DNA of 7,610 nucleotides from positions 1 through 7,610 of the forward strand of contig CAMNAT010000089.1 of assembly GCA_946531785.1 (NCBI GenBank), given 5' to 3'. The DNA comes from an uncultured Oscillospiraceae bacterium (GTDB lineage: Bacteria; Bacillota; Clostridia; UBA1381). Below the pieces are notes generated by a model that worked only from the letters and a program-made list of their open reading frames with translations, was not told the origin of the DNA and searched no databases. A program made the translations under genes and the position numbers. This document shows, in pieces, positions 1 to 5,686 of this stretch; the stretch's first letter is position 1, and every line of letters starts with the position of its first letter.

Positions 1-3000
1 TATGAGATCGTTATCATTATGCTGCTCCGGCTCCGGTGCTGTTTCCGGCATAGGATGCTCCGCCTTATACTGCTGTACCGCTTCTTCATCACCCGATATT
101 TCAGATATGTTTCCGGTTTCATCATAGCTTATTGAAATGTCCTCACCGTTAAACTCGATTGTGACACGCTCTCTGACATAGTTCGTGTTCTCTATATTCT
201 TGAACCATGTCCGGGCAAATGAATTAAACTGTGTCACAAAAGCTGTATTTAACAAACCGTTTTCAAGCTCTGCATACTGATATATACCCATATCGTCCTG
301 TCTGTATGTTCTCGGTGACAGTGAGCGTGTGTTTCTGTCTATCTCAAACTCCATTTCAGGATCATACATAACATCACCGTTAAGAATATATGTATGTGCT
401 ACGGATACTCTTGTGTCAGACAGCTTTTCTACGATAAGCGGCATCATGGCTTTATCCTGAAAACGCATATACCTTGCATCACCGTTCATTAGCTCCGGCG
501 CAAGCTCTGTAAGAATATTATAGTTTATCTGATCGGTATTACGGCGTGTTCGCTGCGGTGTGTCTGAGTTTATGCTTTGATAAATAGCCTTTTCAAACTC
601 TGCCTGCCGCTCTATTCGCTGCTTCACATCATCCGGTAATTCCTCATAATATTTGACATCACCGTTATCCTCAATATGTGCGATGGTTTTGTAATCGCCG
701 TTTACCTCCTCAAGCCTGTTCCAGACAGTTGTGCCGTTGCCCAGGCTTCCGAAGCCTATGTCATATTCTTGTGACTGGTTCAACAAGCCATCAAGCTGGC
801 TTATCAAAGAATTTGCCCGTTCAAGGTATTCGTCATCCTCCTCATATTCGGGCAATGAGCCTTTGATGCTTTCAATAAGGGACTGAACATTTTCTCTGCT
901 TTGCAGCTCACTCGACATCTGCTTTACTAAATCAGAATGGTCCGAGCCTACATCGAGATTATCCATGTATTCGTAATAGTTATATTCACGCACGAAGTTT
1001 ACAAGCTGCTCCGCAAGCGATAGATCCTGCTCATCCTGCTCAGGTATTGCGGCAGCAATGTCACTTTCATACATAAAAACAAGCTCATCGAAATTCAGAT
1101 CCGACAAGCCGTTTTCAACCATGTCATATAAGTCTTTGAACTGCTCACGCTCTACCTCATGGTTATCAAGATACTTTATTATACGATAATCCACAAGATC
1201 GGCATCGACCTGTATCTCACTTGCGCCGTCCTCGGTCGTGGTATATGCAAGACTCACCTTATGAAGATTACTGAAATCAGCACCTTCATCACCATATTCC
1301 TGCTCATAGAAATCACTTATGAGCGTTTGTGCCCTTTCCATAAGCTCCGGATTGTCTATCATAAGGAAACCCATATGATTATCTATATCCTCGCTGCTGT
1401 GTATAACCTCCATTGAGCCATTGTTGTATTCATATACCTGGTGGCCGACATCAAACAGCTCATGTGCCAAAGCCTTTGACACTCCGGAATACCGTTCATT
1501 GTCAGGCGGTCTGTTTGTTATATTTACAACAACCCCATTCTTGTACAGCTCATCAGAATACCTCTCCACAGCAAATTCCGGTATGCCTGCCATTGCTACA
1601 CGCTGCCCGTCTATTTCTCTGTGAGATACATTGAGATCAAGCACCCTTGCAGCTTCTATTGCATCATCACCGTACATTTCATAGAACGATCCGACCTTCT
1701 GCATATCTATCACTTTTAAAGCGGAAAGCTCCTCCGAAAACTGATGCGCCATGTTCCGCGCAGTTCCGTCAGTAGTCGCACCCTTTATCTTATCCATGCA
1801 GGCTATCAGGTTTTGCCTTGTATCGGCATCCTTTATGGCATCACTGATATATATCTCTGTTTTGCCGAGCAGATCCTGTACACCGTATTCCTCAAAAAAG
1901 TTCTTTTCATATGTATCTATTACCTCGGTAAAATATGCGATACGCTTCGGAAGCGTGTCACGCCTTTCCTCCGGCGTAAGGCCATTCATATTCCGCAGAT
2001 ACTCAATTTTCTCATCACGGATACGCTGCTGTTCTATTTCGCTCTGATACCTCGGCAGCTCGACATTAAGCTCCCGCTCGGATAGGTATTTTCCGCTCTT
2101 TATGAGCTTATCAATCCGCTTCTCTACGGCATTCCATGATAGCTCCACCTTTGCAAGCGGTGATAATATATCACTTCTGCTGAATGTTATACCTTTACTA
2201 CCAGACTCTTGACTAAACAAGCCAGCCAGGTATCCGCTGACACCGTATTCATTCTTTAAGAAATCAGTACGCTCTTTTTTATCCGTATGCTCCTTAAAAT
2301 ACAGATATATTCTCAGCTTGCCATCAGAAATGCCGCTGCCGCGTTTAATGAACATATCATCAAGCTCATCCTCGGTGATAAACCGCGATGCTGTGCTGCC
2401 CTGATACTCATTAGCCGTAAAATGCAGCCGCTCACGCTGCAGATCTGTAAGCTGGCTAAGTATTCTGTCCGGCGCATACATTCTGAACCGCATTACATCT
2501 TTGTTTTCTGAATGCTGTTCCGCTATCTGCGATACTACGGCTATGAATCTATCAACCCCCTCTGGAGTTCTCATAAGCTCTGCTATCCTTGCCGTACTGT
2601 CCGGAAATCCGCCCTTAAACCATTCGGGCTCGAACAGGTTTCGCAGCTGCGGATAATCATCATAGTTTAGATCCTGATGCATATACCAAAACGCACTTGC
2701 AGTTTCGCTTAGCTCGTAATCACGCATTTTGTCAAGCGTTGTCTGCGGCGCATATCTGCCTATATCAAGAAGCTCTCTGATGCGTGTATCTGCTTCATCC
2801 CATGTGATAAGCTCACCGCCGAAGCTGTCAACGGCTCTGTCGCCTCTTGCTATCTTTATGTCCTTATCATCCCACCACGCAGCTACCTTTGTGCCGTCGA
2901 TAACAAAGCCCTTACCGCCAATACCGTATTCTCTCTTGAGAAATTCGATATTATCCTCGGCAGATTTGTTTTTACTATACTGCACACAGATATTCAATAT

Positions 3001-3180
3001 GGTGTTGCGGTTATTTGCCCCGCTTGTAAGCACCTCATCTATCATCTGCTGCGAAATATTGCGCATTTTAAAAGCGGAGCTTGTTTGCTCCGCTTCAATG
3101 CTGTTTCGCTGTTCTTCCTCTGATGGGAAGGATACATCGAATAAGTTTAGCTGTACACCACGTCCCTCAGTACCGTCTCC
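1..3180 (-). CDS. Large multi-domain polyvalent protein of an integrative conjugative element (3' end beyond window; 5' end truncated or unresolved)
   Basis: A single frame stays open for 1060 codons and leaves the window at position 1. Numbering residues from the first codon (3180-3178): a QLNLF linker at 10-14; a first FLKREYGIGG...ITWDEADTRI domain at about 44-144; a second diverged copy (FLKNEYGVSG...LSWNAVEKRI) at about 269-365; a MutS domain I-like segment at about 488-556 (GSFYEMYGDDA, MAGIPEF); an LPD25-like segment at about 615-705 (LAYTTTED, LNFDELV); a GFGSLGNGTTVWNRLEEVNG motif from 809; an MMPLIVE...SVAHTYILNGD...DPEM domain at about 895-995, resembling DUF6908; then an acidic, proline-rich linker. 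From memory of the family, this order matches internal parts of very large helicase/methylase-associated proteins of Firmicutes conjugative elements, which probably act on incoming DNA or on defence. No catalytic helicase or methylase motif is visible, so that activity is not claimed. The frame is closed by TGA at 3181-3183; the first ATG (3066-3064) lacks a Shine-Dalgarno, although the protein-like sequence starts upstream of it. The gene may be 5'-truncated. Confidence 0.8.
1066..1338 (-). other. LPD25-like large-polyvalent-protein-associated domain
   Basis: Residues about 615-705 contain KVSLAYTTTEDG, EIQVDADLVDYRI and, after a short helix, LYDMVENGLSDLNFDELVF. This is the pattern I associate with LPD25-type domains: a beta hairpin carrying a V-L-V-D-(F/Y) strand and a terminal L-x-F-D-(D/E)-L-V helix. 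These domains occur in mobile-element megaproteins and have no established activity. The family name is from memory and was not searched. Confidence 0.5.
1513..1719 (-). other. MutS domain I-like (mismatch-recognition fold) segment inside the polyvalent protein
   Basis: Residues about 488-556 read VGSFYEMYGDDAIEAARVL, then REIDGQRVAMAGIPEF, then AVERYSDELYKNGVVVNI. This follows MutS N-terminal domain I: GDFYE(M/L)(F/Y)xxDA, then M(A/C)GxPxxA, then a helix and a V-x-I strand. F499-Y500-E501 corresponds to the Phe-x-Glu pair that inserts at a mismatch in true MutS. No MutS ATPase or clamp domain is present, so this is a domain borrowed for DNA or base recognition and not a mutS gene. Confidence 0.65.
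2086..2376 (-). other. Second copy of the duplicated FLKxEYGxxG domain
   Basis: Residues about 269-365: DELDDMFIKRGSGISDGKLR, then FLKNEYGVSGYLAG, a GSKGITF segment, and LSWNAVEKRIDKLIKSGKYL. It aligns by eye with the first copy at the FLKxEYG core, the K(G/D)I strand and the W-x-x-(A/V)-x-x-RI...L-I-x-x-G-(K/R)-Y helix. The two copies are diverged, so the duplication is old and is probably a property of the family. Confidence 0.7.
2749..3051 (-). other. First copy of the duplicated FLKxEYGxxG domain in the polyvalent protein
   Basis: Residues about 44-144 of the frame: a helical lead (MIDEVLTSGANNRNTILNIC), the core FLKREYGIGGKGF, a variable AWWDDKDIKIARGD segment, then ITWDEADTRIRELLDIGRYA. 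The same succession recurs at 2086-2376, which marks this as a discrete domain repeated within the protein. Its function is unknown to me. Confidence 0.7.
3072..3095 (-). terminator. Terminator-like hairpin just upstream of the first ATG of the polyvalent ORF
   Basis: On the minus strand AAGCGGAGC, a six-base AAACAA loop and GCTCCGCTT form a perfect 9-bp stem, and the 3' arm runs straight into TTTT. It ends four bases before the first in-frame ATG (3066). It also lies inside the protein-like part of the frame, where it encodes EAEQTSSAF, so it may be coincidental coding sequence. If the ATG at 3066 were the true start, this would be an attenuator in the leader. Confidence 0.35.
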
Positions 3181-3244
3181 TCAGACGAGATTTGTCAAGG
3201 GTATTTTTCATTTTTATTAATATTTTCAGATTTTCAGCCCGATA

Positions 3245-3259
3245 TAAGATGCTATCTTA
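3245..3259. repeat. Short perfect inverted repeat
   Basis: TAAGAT, a 3-nt spacer (GCT on the plus strand) and ATCTTA give a perfect 6-bp stem. It lies directly beside the larger 3263-3295 hairpin, so the two could stack in a transcript from either strand. No T-tract follows on either strand. Confidence 0.4.
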
Positions 3260-3262
3260 CAA

Positions 3263-3295
3263 GAGCCACATTGCCTTGACTGGACAATGCGGCTC
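3263..3295. repeat. Imperfect inverted repeat with 11-bp arms
   Basis: GAGCCACATTG (3263-3273) and CAATGCGGCTC (3285-3295) are inverted complements apart from one position. That position is A-C in plus-strand RNA but a G-U pair in minus-strand RNA, so the stem is slightly better in a minus transcript. The loop is 11 nt. No U-run follows on either strand, so it is not a canonical intrinsic terminator. Confidence 0.55.
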
Positions 3296-3303
3296 CATAT
3301 ATA
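3276..3303 (+). promoter_or_regulatory. Possible sigma70-type promoter reading into the intergenic region
   Basis: TTGACT at 3276-3281 is followed by 16 bases and TATATA at 3298-3303; TATAGA at 3300-3305 is an alternative with an 18-base spacer. It overlaps the loop and 3' arm of the 3263-3295 inverted repeat. It would direct a plus-strand transcript through the hairpins and small ORF that follow. Such matches arise by chance in AT-rich DNA. Confidence 0.25.
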
Positions 3304-3338
3304 GAGGTATTTAATGCTGTGAACTATGTTAATTTTAC

Positions 3339-3375
3339 CCGAGCGGGGTCCGCCGGTTGCGGACCCGCACCTCGG
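3339..3375. repeat. GC-rich hairpin, 8-bp core stem plus 5-bp outer stem
   Basis: GGGTCCGC (3346-3353), loop CGGTT and GCGGACCC (3359-3366) form a perfect 8-bp stem. CCGAG (3339-3343) and CTCGG (3371-3375) add an outer 5-bp stem across a small internal loop. A competing CCTC (3370-3373) / GAGG (3379-3382) stem around GGAAA would disrupt the outer helix in plus-strand RNA. It is a strong GC island in AT-rich surroundings and has no T-tract after it on either strand. Confidence 0.6.
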
Positions 3376-3404
3376 AAAGAGGAGAGAGAATATATGTAGT
3401 ATTC

Positions 3405-3420
3405 ATTACAAGGCATATGT
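3405..3420 (-). repeat. Inverted copy of the ACATATGCCCTGTAAT repeat
   Basis: Read on the minus strand this is ACATATGCCTTGTAAT, matching the direct copies at 3507 and 3681 in 15 of 16 positions but in the opposite orientation. Paired with either direct copy it would act as a terminal inverted repeat or as a long-range stem. Confidence 0.6.
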
Positions 3421-3481
3421 ACTTTATTATGGCTTCATATTATTTATTAAGAAATTGATTTATCTAGAGAGAGAATGTGTG

Positions 3482-3503
3482 GTTCAGATAGGGGCTTGAA
3501 CCT
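3482..3503. repeat. Inverted repeat GGTTCA...TGAACC
   Basis: GGTTCA and TGAACC flank a 10-base loop and form a perfect 6-bp stem four bases before the second ACATATGCCCTGTAATCA copy. It superficially resembles a tRNA T-arm on the minus strand, but no tRNA body can be built around it. Confidence 0.4.
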
Positions 3504-3506
3504 TAT

Positions 3507-3524
3507 ACATATGCCCTGTAATCA
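3507..3524 (+). repeat. 18-bp direct repeat, copy 1
   Basis: ACATATGCCCTGTAATCA occurs here and again, exactly, at 3681-3698, a spacing of 174 bp. An inverted near-copy lies at 3405-3420. The segment between the direct copies contains the 17-codon ORF and three short hairpins. Confidence 0.7.
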
Positions 3525-3531
3525 ATATTGG

Positions 3532-3549
3532 TGACATATTCCGATGTCA
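3532..3549. repeat. Perfect inverted repeat TGACAT / ATGTCA
   Basis: TGACAT (3532-3537) and ATGTCA (3544-3549) are perfect 6-bp complements around a 6-base spacer. The symmetric form would suit a dimeric regulator site or a small hairpin; it sits about 40 bp upstream of the small ORF. Confidence 0.4.
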
Positions 3550-3581
3550 TGGCTATATGCCACCATATATCAAAAAAGGAG

Positions 3582-3597
3582 GAGTTTATGAAAACTC
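3582..3597 (+). promoter_or_regulatory. Hairpin enclosing the small ORF start codon
   Basis: GAGTTT and AAACTC form a perfect 6-bp, AT-rich stem with ATGA, which contains the start codon, as the loop. The stem lies immediately 3' to most of the Shine-Dalgarno and overlaps its last base. The arrangement could modulate initiation but is weak thermodynamically. Read on the minus strand it is followed by CTCC and TTTTTT, which gives a poor terminator-like look. Confidence 0.3.
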
Positions 3598-3641
3598 TTT
3601 GCGGCTCTCCACCGCTCATTGCAAGACATATGCGCACTTAG
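3588..3641 (+). CDS. Possible 17-residue peptide or leader ORF with a perfect Shine-Dalgarno
   Basis: ATG at 3588 begins MKTLCGSPPLIARHMRT, ending in TAG at 3639-3641. A perfect AAGGAGG (3576-3582) lies five bases upstream, one of the strongest ribosome sites in the window. The start codon sits in the loop of a GAGTTT/AAACTC hairpin (3582-3597) whose 5' arm begins at the last G of the Shine-Dalgarno. It is the only plus-strand ORF here with a good start, in a window where every other gene is on the minus strand. The peptide has one Cys and is too short to place in a family. It could be a leader peptide, a small peptide gene, or chance; nothing plausible follows it on the plus strand. Confidence 0.3.
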   Translation: MKTLCGSPPLIARHMRT

Positions 3642-3646
3642 GGAGA

Positions 3647-3678
3647 TGTTTAATAATTATTATCTATATCATTAAACA
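3647..3678. repeat. AT-rich inverted repeat TGTTTAAT / ATTAAACA
   Basis: Perfect 8-bp arms are separated by 16 AT-rich bases, and the right arm ends two bases before the second direct-repeat copy at 3681. It is a weak hairpin by base composition, but it contributes to the unusual palindrome density of the region. Confidence 0.4.
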
Positions 3679-3680
3679 GC

Positions 3681-3698
3681 ACATATGCCCTGTAATCA
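3681..3698 (+). repeat. 18-bp direct repeat, copy 2
   Basis: Exact second copy of ACATATGCCCTGTAATCA. After it, ATCA-N5-GG is also shared with the first copy, so similarity trails slightly beyond the exact match. It lies about 80 bp past the glucokinase stop codon in the direction of that operon's transcription. Confidence 0.7.
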
Positions 3699-3708
3699 GA
3701 AATGGATA

Positions 3709-3745
3709 GGGTATGTATGTCCGTCAAAGTTGGACATGCATACCC
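3709..3745. terminator. Long palindrome downstream of the glucokinase gene, possible terminator or processing hairpin
   Basis: GGGTATGTATGTCC (3709-3722) and GGACATGCATACCC (3732-3745) pair over 14 positions with a 9-base loop. The only imperfection is a G-U in plus-strand RNA, or an A-C mismatch in minus-strand RNA. It begins about 30 bp after the glucokinase stop, where an operon-end hairpin is expected. Neither side has the T-run of an intrinsic terminator, so it may instead protect the mRNA 3' end or act as a DNA site. Confidence 0.45.
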
Positions 3746-3776
3746 GACATTCAGGAGGCTCTATTAGAGAACATAT

Positions 3777-4718
3777 CTATTCATTTTCTGCCGCCAATGC
3801 CGCTCCTATGATTCCTGCATCATTAAACAGCTCCGCTATTTTGATCTCCGTCTTTGGCATATATTTATTAAAGTCATTTTCATATACAAATTTCTTTATG
3901 GGAACAAGCAACTCGTCGCCCTCCTTGCTTATTCCTCCGCCTATCACAAACATATCCGGCTGGAATATGTTTATTATATTACTGACACCCTCTGCTATAT
4001 ATCTTATATATTTGTCTTTTACCTCAATGGCTGCTTTATCTCCGACTTTTGCGCATTCAAACGCTGTTCTGCCGCTGACTTTACCGTGTGTTCTTGCCCA
4101 TTCGATCATAAGAGAGTCCGGGCATTCCTTCATCTTCTCCTCAGTCTGCTCTATAAGCGCGGTAACGGATGCATAGCATTCCAGACATCCTTTCTTTCCG
4201 CATGTGCAAGTCTTACCGTCTATAACGATTGACGAATGACCTATCTCAGCTCCTGCACAATTAAAGCCGCGATATATTTTTCCGTTTATTATGATGCCGC
4301 CCCCAACTCCCGTTCCGAGAGTCATAAATACATAGCTGTTTACATTATTACCGTTTGCTATATATTCGCCATATGCAGCAGCGTTAGCATCGTTTTCAAT
4401 GTTTACGGGAATATCAATATATTTTCTGAATTCATCCACTAAAGGAACATGATCCATTTTTATATTATTAGAATATACAACTATACCATTCGAGTTGTCA
4501 ATAGTGCCGGGACAGCCGATGCCTATGGCTTTAATATCTGAAATATCATAACCTGCATCTGCTACTATTGTCTTTACAAGCTCAGCCATATCCTTTATTA
4601 TCTCTGAATAGTGCCGCTCTTTTTGTGTGGGAACACTGCTTTTATATATAAGCTTGCCATTATCATCAACAATTCCTGCGGCTATATTTGTTCCGCCTAA
4701 GTCTACTCCTATATACAT
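3777..4718 (-). CDS. glcK: ROK-family glucokinase
   Basis: A complete 313-residue cytoplasmic sugar kinase, the normal length for the family; expected reaction ATP + glucose -> glucose-6-phosphate. Visible motifs: phosphate-binding DLGGTN (6-11), GIGCPGTID (66-74), END110AN with the catalytic Asp, LGTGVGGG (134-141), and the ROK zinc signature EIGH161 followed by C171-x-C173-G-x-x-G-C178-L-E180, then CYAS. A C-terminal GGGIS lies at 260-264. No helix-turn-helix domain precedes it, so it is an enzyme and not a ROK repressor. The start is supported by AGGAG (4725-4729) six bases upstream; it follows manA by 17 nt and is the last gene of the operon. The CLECYAS context favours glucokinase, but mannose or another hexose cannot be excluded. 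It is clearly paralogous to the ROK gene at the operon's other end. Confidence 0.88.
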   Translation of the reverse strand: MYIGVDLGGTNIAAGIVDDNGKLIYKSSVPTQKERHYSEIIKDMAELVKTIVADAGYDISDIKAIGIGCPGTIDNSNGIVVYSNNIKMDHVPLVDEFRKYIDIPVNIENDANAAAYGEYIANGNNVNSYVFMTLGTGVGGGIIINGKIYRGFNCAGAEIGHSSIVIDGKTCTCGKKGCLECYASVTALIEQTEEKMKECPDSLMIEWARTHGKVSGRTAFECAKVGDKAAIEVKDKYIRYIAEGVSNIINIFQPDMFVIGGGISKEGDELLVPIKKFVYENDFNKYMPKTEIKIAELFNDAGIIGAALAAENE

Positions 4719-4735
4719 GTCTTTCTCCTATATCA

Positions 4736-5686
4736 TCACATATGTGATAACACTATCTCGCATTTACCTGTTATTTCGTAGCATCCATCCTGAGCCGGAA
4801 TAAATATGCTGTCACCCTTATTAAATTCGGTTTCAGTATTATTCATACAAATTGTACCGTTTCCTTTTGTAACGATCAATGAATGAAAGCTTGTTTTATT
4901 GATCTTAACGGGTGTTTTATGCTCCGCCCGTAAACGATATACCGTGAAATATTTGCATTCTGCAAGAAGTGCGATGTTCTCCTGCGGTATCGGCAACTGC
5001 TCCGGCGCTTGTATAAGGTTGGCTACATCAAGAGCTTTTTCTATATGCAGCTCACGCGGCTTACCGTCCTTGCCTTTTCGGTTATAGTCATATACTCGAT
5101 AGGTGGTATTTGAGTTCTGCTGTATCTCGCATATAACAATTCCCGATCCTATGGCGTGAATCGTTCCGGCAGGAATAAAAAACACATCACCCTTATGTAC
5201 AGACACCTTGTTCAGAACATCAAGAATACTGTCGTTCTCAATATGCCTTTTAAACTCATCTTTGGATAGCGTTCTGTTTAAGCCATAATACAGATATGAA
5301 TCAGGCTCACAGTCAAGCACATACCACATTTCTGTTTTACCGTAGCCGCCCTCATGCGCAAATGCATATTTATCATCCGGATGCACCTGCACAGAAAGAT
5401 TGTCTTTTGCATCAATCAACTTTATCAAAAAAGGAAAACAGTCCATATCTTGCGCCTTTATGCCGAGAACTTCTTTCCCGGCTTTAATTGTATATTCCGC
5501 TAAGGTACAGCCGTCATATTCTCCACCGAATACAACTGACGGTCCATCCGGATGAGCCGATAACTCCCAGCTTTCAGCTACTGTGTCAAAATCAGTCTTT
5601 TTATTATAATTCGTTTTCAGCTTTTTTCCGCCCCATATGTAATCTTTAAGAACAGGCAAAAGCTTTATAGGTATTTTATTATACAT
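4736..5686 (-). CDS. manA: Mannose-6-phosphate isomerase, class I (short bacterial form)
   Basis: A 316-residue cytoplasmic zinc enzyme interconverting mannose-6-phosphate and fructose-6-phosphate; the length is typical of the short Firmicutes ManA. The cupin zinc ligands are visible: Q100-V-H102 (QVHPDD), E119 (TEMWYVLD) and H177 (GTIHAIGSG). The active-site arginine region is TTYRVYDYNR (R197), and the N-terminus carries the expected DYIWGG and ESWELS motifs. A small C-terminal beta domain follows (KGNGTIC...FNKGDSIFIPA). The ATG overlaps the end of nagA by eight bases, with AGGAA six bases upstream, so translation is probably coupled. Its place between nagA and the glucokinase points to mannose entering glycolysis and not to GDP-mannose synthesis, although the reaction is reversible. 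All zinc ligands are present, so I expect it to be active. Confidence 0.93.
   Translation of the reverse strand: MYNKIPIKLLPVLKDYIWGGKKLKTNYNKKTDFDTVAESWELSAHPDGPSVVFGGEYDGCTLAEYTIKAGKEVLGIKAQDMDCFPFLIKLIDAKDNLSVQVHPDDKYAFAHEGGYGKTEMWYVLDCEPDSYLYYGLNRTLSKDEFKRHIENDSILDVLNKVSVHKGDVFFIPAGTIHAIGSGIVICEIQQNSNTTYRVYDYNRKGKDGKPRELHIEKALDVANLIQAPEQLPIPQENIALLAECKYFTVYRLRAEHKTPVKINKTSFHSLIVTKGNGTICMNNTETEFNKGDSIFIPAQDGCYEITGKCEIVLSHM

Larger units (their letters stand above)
3181..3776. other. Palindrome-rich intergenic region with no long gene
   Basis: These 596 bp separate the glucokinase stop codon from the polyvalent frame. No long ORF on either strand lies wholly inside. The region is AT-rich except for one GC-rich hairpin (3339-3375), and it is filled with inverted repeats at 3174-3187, 3245-3259, 3263-3295, 3339-3375, 3482-3503, 3532-3549, 3582-3597, 3647-3678 and 3709-3745. 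It also contains three copies of an approximately 17-bp repeat and a 17-codon ORF with a strong ribosome site. No tRNA or known riboswitch is recognised. It could be a structured RNA, a small mobile cassette or the boundary of an integrated element. Confidence 0.6.

Noticed and set aside
3174..3187. CGTCT-CCTC-AGACG inverted repeat at the megaprotein frame edge as an attachment site
   Set aside because: Only a 5-bp arm, no second copy or flanking duplication seen; noted only because it straddles the stop that closes the frame.
3170..3198. TTGACA (3198-3193, minus strand) as promoter for the megaprotein frame
   Set aside because: No acceptable -10 hexamer lies 16-19 bases downstream, so the -35 match alone is not convincing.
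2729..3220. 163-codon plus-strand ORF
   Set aside because: Antisense to the continuous megaprotein frame with its recognisable domains; the composition is that of a shadow frame.
3481..3515. tRNA T-arm-like sequence on the minus strand (GGTTCAAGCCCC)
   Set aside because: The T-stem needs an A-C mismatch and no matching acceptor, D or anticodon arms can be built upstream, so it is only the arm of the GGTTCA/TGAACC inverted repeat.
3404..3699. Complete MITE with target-site duplication
   Set aside because: The repeat ends are suggestive, but I could not find a matching duplication in the immediate flanks, and no insertion-sequence family is recognised from the ends.
3685..4176. 163-codon plus-strand ORF
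   Set aside because: Antisense shadow of the glucokinase gene, whose catalytic motifs are intact on the minus strand; no ribosome site.
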